Source of the DNA: SZUA-430 sp044375275
Lineage (GTDB): Bacteria; Pseudomonadota; Alphaproteobacteria; Micropepsales; Micropepsaceae
NCBI GenBank assembly: GCA_044375275.1
Contig: JBILMZ010000172.1
Coordinates: 1-7,552, forward strand
Length of the DNA: 7,552 bases
Direction: 5' to 3'
Made by a program: the position numbers and the translations under genes. The notes under the pieces were generated by a model. That model had not been told where the DNA came from. It did no database searches and saw only the letters and a list, made by a program, of their open reading frames with translations. This document shows positions 6,255 through 7,552 of this stretch, one piece after another. Within the stretch, counting starts at the first letter, position 1, and each line of letters begins with the position of its first letter.

Positions 6255-6845
6255 TCAACTCCAGTTGCGCGCGGCCTGATAGGTTTGCATCCGCTTGGGC
6301 GTGCGCGCGGCTTCGATCGGGCGGCTGGTATTCATCTTGCGAACAAGCAGGCGGTCGGCGAGCGACAGGTCGACGAGGCGCCCGGGCTTGTCGCCCGCTT
6401 TCACGCCGCGTTTGGCTGAAGCGCGCGCCTGGTGAGGCGTGGATCGATAGGGCGCGCGCGAGGCCCGCACATTGGCCTTGCCTGCATGATAGGCCGCGCC
6501 GGCGGTAACAAGGCTCAGCGTCGTGATGAAGGCAGTCTGCTGGCCTTCAGGGGGCTGGTTGGCCATGATGATCGAAAGCGCAGCCTTTGCAGGCGCTGCA
6601 AGGAAATCGCCATATTGAACCGTGGCGATGATGGCGAGGACCGTGATCGCAAAGGCAAAGCGCGCGAAATAAAGGACGAGGCCCGTGCTGCTTCTGAAGA
6701 GCTCGAGTGCCGCCAGGCACGCGAAAACGGAGAAAATCAGCGTGTTGGCATGCGCTGCCGAAAGCAGCTCGAACACGGCAACCGGTGTTTGAATGAGTGG
6801 ATCCAGCAAGCCAATTGTGGCTTGTGCAGGTACGGTTGCCATCAT
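6255..6845 (-). CDS. Unknown small inner-membrane protein with basic C-terminal tail
   Basis: I do not recognise this 196-residue protein. Three hydrophobic stretches suggest membrane helices: about 34-50 (NTLIFSVFACLAALELF), 55-76 (a helix containing YFARFAFAITVLAIIATV) and 104-120 (TAFITTLSLVTAGAAYH). A possible amphipathic segment lies at 83-95. From residue 125 to the end the protein is soluble and very rich in Arg and Lys (for example SAKRGVKAGDKPGR and RTPKRMQTYQAARNWS), so this tail is probably cytoplasmic. It begins with two adjacent Met codons (6845 and 6842). AGGGGG at 6853-6848 is 2 nt from the first and 5 nt from the second, so the second may be the real start. It is the first gene of the apparent operon with amt and the porin, 37 nt upstream of amt. 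A role in ammonium transport or its control is only a guess from position. Confidence 0.72.
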   Translation of the reverse strand: MMATVPAQATIGLLDPLIQTPVAVFELLSAAHANTLIFSVFACLAALELFRSSTGLVLYFARFAFAITVLAIIATVQYGDFLAAPAKAALSIIMANQPPEGQQTAFITTLSLVTAGAAYHAGKANVRASRAPYRSTPHQARASAKRGVKAGDKPGRLVDLSLADRLLVRKMNTSRPIEAARTPKRMQTYQAARNWS

Positions 6846-6860
6846 GTCCCCCTAACAAAA

Positions 6861-6878
6861 TGCAAAAGTTGTTTTGCA
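6861..6878. promoter_or_regulatory. Candidate operator, 7-4-7 palindrome
   Basis: TGCAAAA-GTTG-TTTTGCA is a perfect 7-bp inverted repeat with a 4-bp spacer. It ends 15 bp upstream of the start of the membrane-protein gene that leads the amt operon. Its AT-rich arms contrast with the GC-rich surroundings. The form fits a dimeric regulator site; the regulator is unknown. Confidence 0.5.
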
Positions 6879-7070
6879 GACGCTAACGCGGGTAATTGGG
6901 TTTGAATGCCCAAATATTGGACAGGCCGCTGCACGCATTGGATCAGATTGGGCGCACGTGGCGGGGGTGGCACCGCGTGCCGCAAGCGCAGGCACAAACA
7001 TGCTCAGGAACTGCCCGCATTGCCTTCTCGCTGCGCAGGCAGGAGCAGGTGAGGCGATCCGGATGGGATG

Positions 7071-7093
7071 GAAGGGGCAACTGTCACCCCTTC
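7071..7093 (+). other. Hairpin in the divergent intergenic region
   Basis: GAAGGGG (7071-7077) pairs with CCCCTTC (7087-7093) around a 9-nt loop, CAACTGTCA. It lies about 90 nt before the + strand MCFSA gene. It is not followed by a T-run, so it may be a leader structure or chance. Confidence 0.35.
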
Positions 7094-7182
7094 AGGGAGA
7101 GCCCGATCCTGTCACCGTGACCGAATTTTTTGCGCTATGCGGCAATTTGTAGTAGGTGAAGTTGAAGTGGAGCAATCAGCAT

Positions 7183-7552
7183 ATGTGCTTTTCCGCAACG
7201 GCAAGCCTCGTCACCGCAGGCATGGTTGGCGCCATTGGCGTCGTTGCCGTGCGCAGCACACGCACGCCGGCCGAGTTGCCACTCGCTTGCATACCCTTGC
7301 TGTTCGCAGCCCAGCAGGCGGCAGAGGGTGGTCTATGGCTTGCGCTCGAACACGGCGATGCGGGGGCCTGGCCCTGGCTGTTTACGCAGGTCTTTCTGGC
7401 CTTTGCCCTCGTGATCTGGCCGGTTTATGCGCCCGTCGCCGCCTGGTTGGTCGAGCCAGACCGCAAGCGCCGGCAGATCATGCAGGCAAGCTTTCTCGTG
7501 GGCGTGGCGGTCGCATCCTTCTTCCTGGTGCAGCTGATGACACTGCGCAACG
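7183..7552 (+). CDS. DUF6629-like membrane protein, 3'-truncated by window edge
   Basis: An open frame begins at ATG 7183 and runs off the window with 123 codons and no stop. The N-terminus MCFSATASLV matches the hallmark start of DUF6629-type membrane proteins, whose function is not known. Further family-like blocks are IPLLFAAQQAAEGGLWL (37-53) and WPVYAPVAAWLVEPDRKRR (79-97), the latter being a helix end with a basic cytoplasmic loop. Hydrophobic segments at about 7-23, 33-53, 66-90 and 102-120 imply at least four membrane helices; full members have more. GGAG at 7169-7172, 10 nt upstream, is the probable ribosome site. It is divergent from the amt-linked operon, so the two may share control sequences, though nothing shows a functional link. 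The family assignment rests on motif memory, not on a search. Confidence 0.82.
   Translation, partial: MCFSATASLVTAGMVGAIGVVAVRSTRTPAELPLACIPLLFAAQQAAEGGLWLALEHGDAGAWPWLFTQVFLAFALVIWPVYAPVAAWLVEPDRKRRQIMQASFLVGVAVASFFLVQLMTLRN

Larger units (their letters stand above)
6846..7182. other. Divergent intergenic region (337 nt)
   Basis: No supported gene lies here. It separates the - strand membrane-protein/amt/porin operon from a + strand MCFSA protein gene, so it should carry both promoters, although I cannot place -35/-10 boxes with confidence. It holds a TGCAAAA-N4-TTTTGCA palindrome (6861-6878), a GGCAC-CGC-GTGCC inverted repeat (6969-6981), a hairpin GAAGGGG/CCCCTTC (7071-7093), a GTCAC-C-GTGAC palindrome (7111-7121) and a T6 run near 7130. 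A 92-codon frame with a TTG start crosses it but shows no family features. Confidence 0.6.

Noticed and set aside
4866..6975. GGGGTGGCACCG present both in the amt-porin hairpin and at 6964-6975
   Set aside because: A few 12-bp repeats are expected by chance in a GC-rich window of this size, and the second copy lacks the same partner arm.
6968..6984. TGGCAC...GCCGCA as a sigma-54 promoter
   Set aside because: The GG to GC spacing is 11 nt instead of the required 10 and the -12 box is not TTGC. No other GG-N10-GC match with good flanks was found by eye near the operon start.
6890..7140. A structured small RNA (SRP RNA, 6S, tmRNA) in the 337-nt gap
   Set aside because: I looked for conserved cores such as the SRP tetraloop region and the tRNA-like ends of tmRNA and saw none. 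Only short isolated hairpins are present.
6874..7152. A 92-codon + strand frame in the divergent intergenic region
   Set aside because: It needs a TTG start inside the palindrome, has no ribosome site, and shows no recognisable features. The region is better read as regulatory.
1..7552. Mobile element, CRISPR array or defence system
   Set aside because: No transposase, integrase, spaced direct repeats, terminal inverted repeats or nuclease genes were seen. Composition is even across the window.

Overview
The window is high-GC DNA with dense, short-spaced genes and strong G/C preference at third codon positions. The protein sequences (an RmlC of the QDN-S-LSAEVGT-RGLHFQ type, a TorF-family porin beside an ammonium transporter, a long yeast-like PurC) point to an alphaproteobacterium, possibly Hyphomonadaceae or a related stalked or marine lineage. 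That finer placement is an inference from resemblance only. I see no mobile element, CRISPR array, tRNA or rRNA.

Left block (1-3397, + strand): the 3' end of rmlC (dTDP-4-dehydrorhamnose 3,5-epimerase), a CgeB-like family 1 glycosyltransferase carrying an N-terminal FD..Y...YPDV / DPL.HY...G domain, a family 2 glycosyltransferase, and purC (SAICAR synthase). The genes are 19 nt apart, overlap by 4 nt (ATGA), and are 1 nt apart, so they look like one transcript. The first three fit synthesis of a rhamnose-containing surface glycan. purC is a housekeeping purine gene riding at the end of this cluster.

Middle (3398-4036): an uncharacterised soluble 170-residue protein on the - strand, convergent with purC. 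The two stop codons sit 4 nt apart in one small hairpin. Upstream of it lie a 16-bp tandem duplication and a rho-independent terminator belonging to the next - strand operon.

Right block (4037-6845, - strand), read from right to left: an unknown small inner-membrane protein with a very basic tail, then amt (ammonium transporter), then a TorF-family putative outer-membrane porin. Gaps are 37 and 75 nt. A strong hairpin lies between amt and the porin, and a terminator follows the porin. This looks like an envelope-spanning ammonium uptake operon, but no glnK (P-II) gene is present in it.

Right edge (6846-7552): a 337-nt divergent intergenic region with a TGCAAAA-N4-TTTTGCA palindrome, then the start of a + strand membrane protein beginning MCFSATAS (DUF6629-like), which is cut by the window end.

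No unmistakable new system is present. The most worthwhile leads are the three-gene ammonium operon with its unknown first gene, the intergenic structures around it, and the orphan 170-residue protein.
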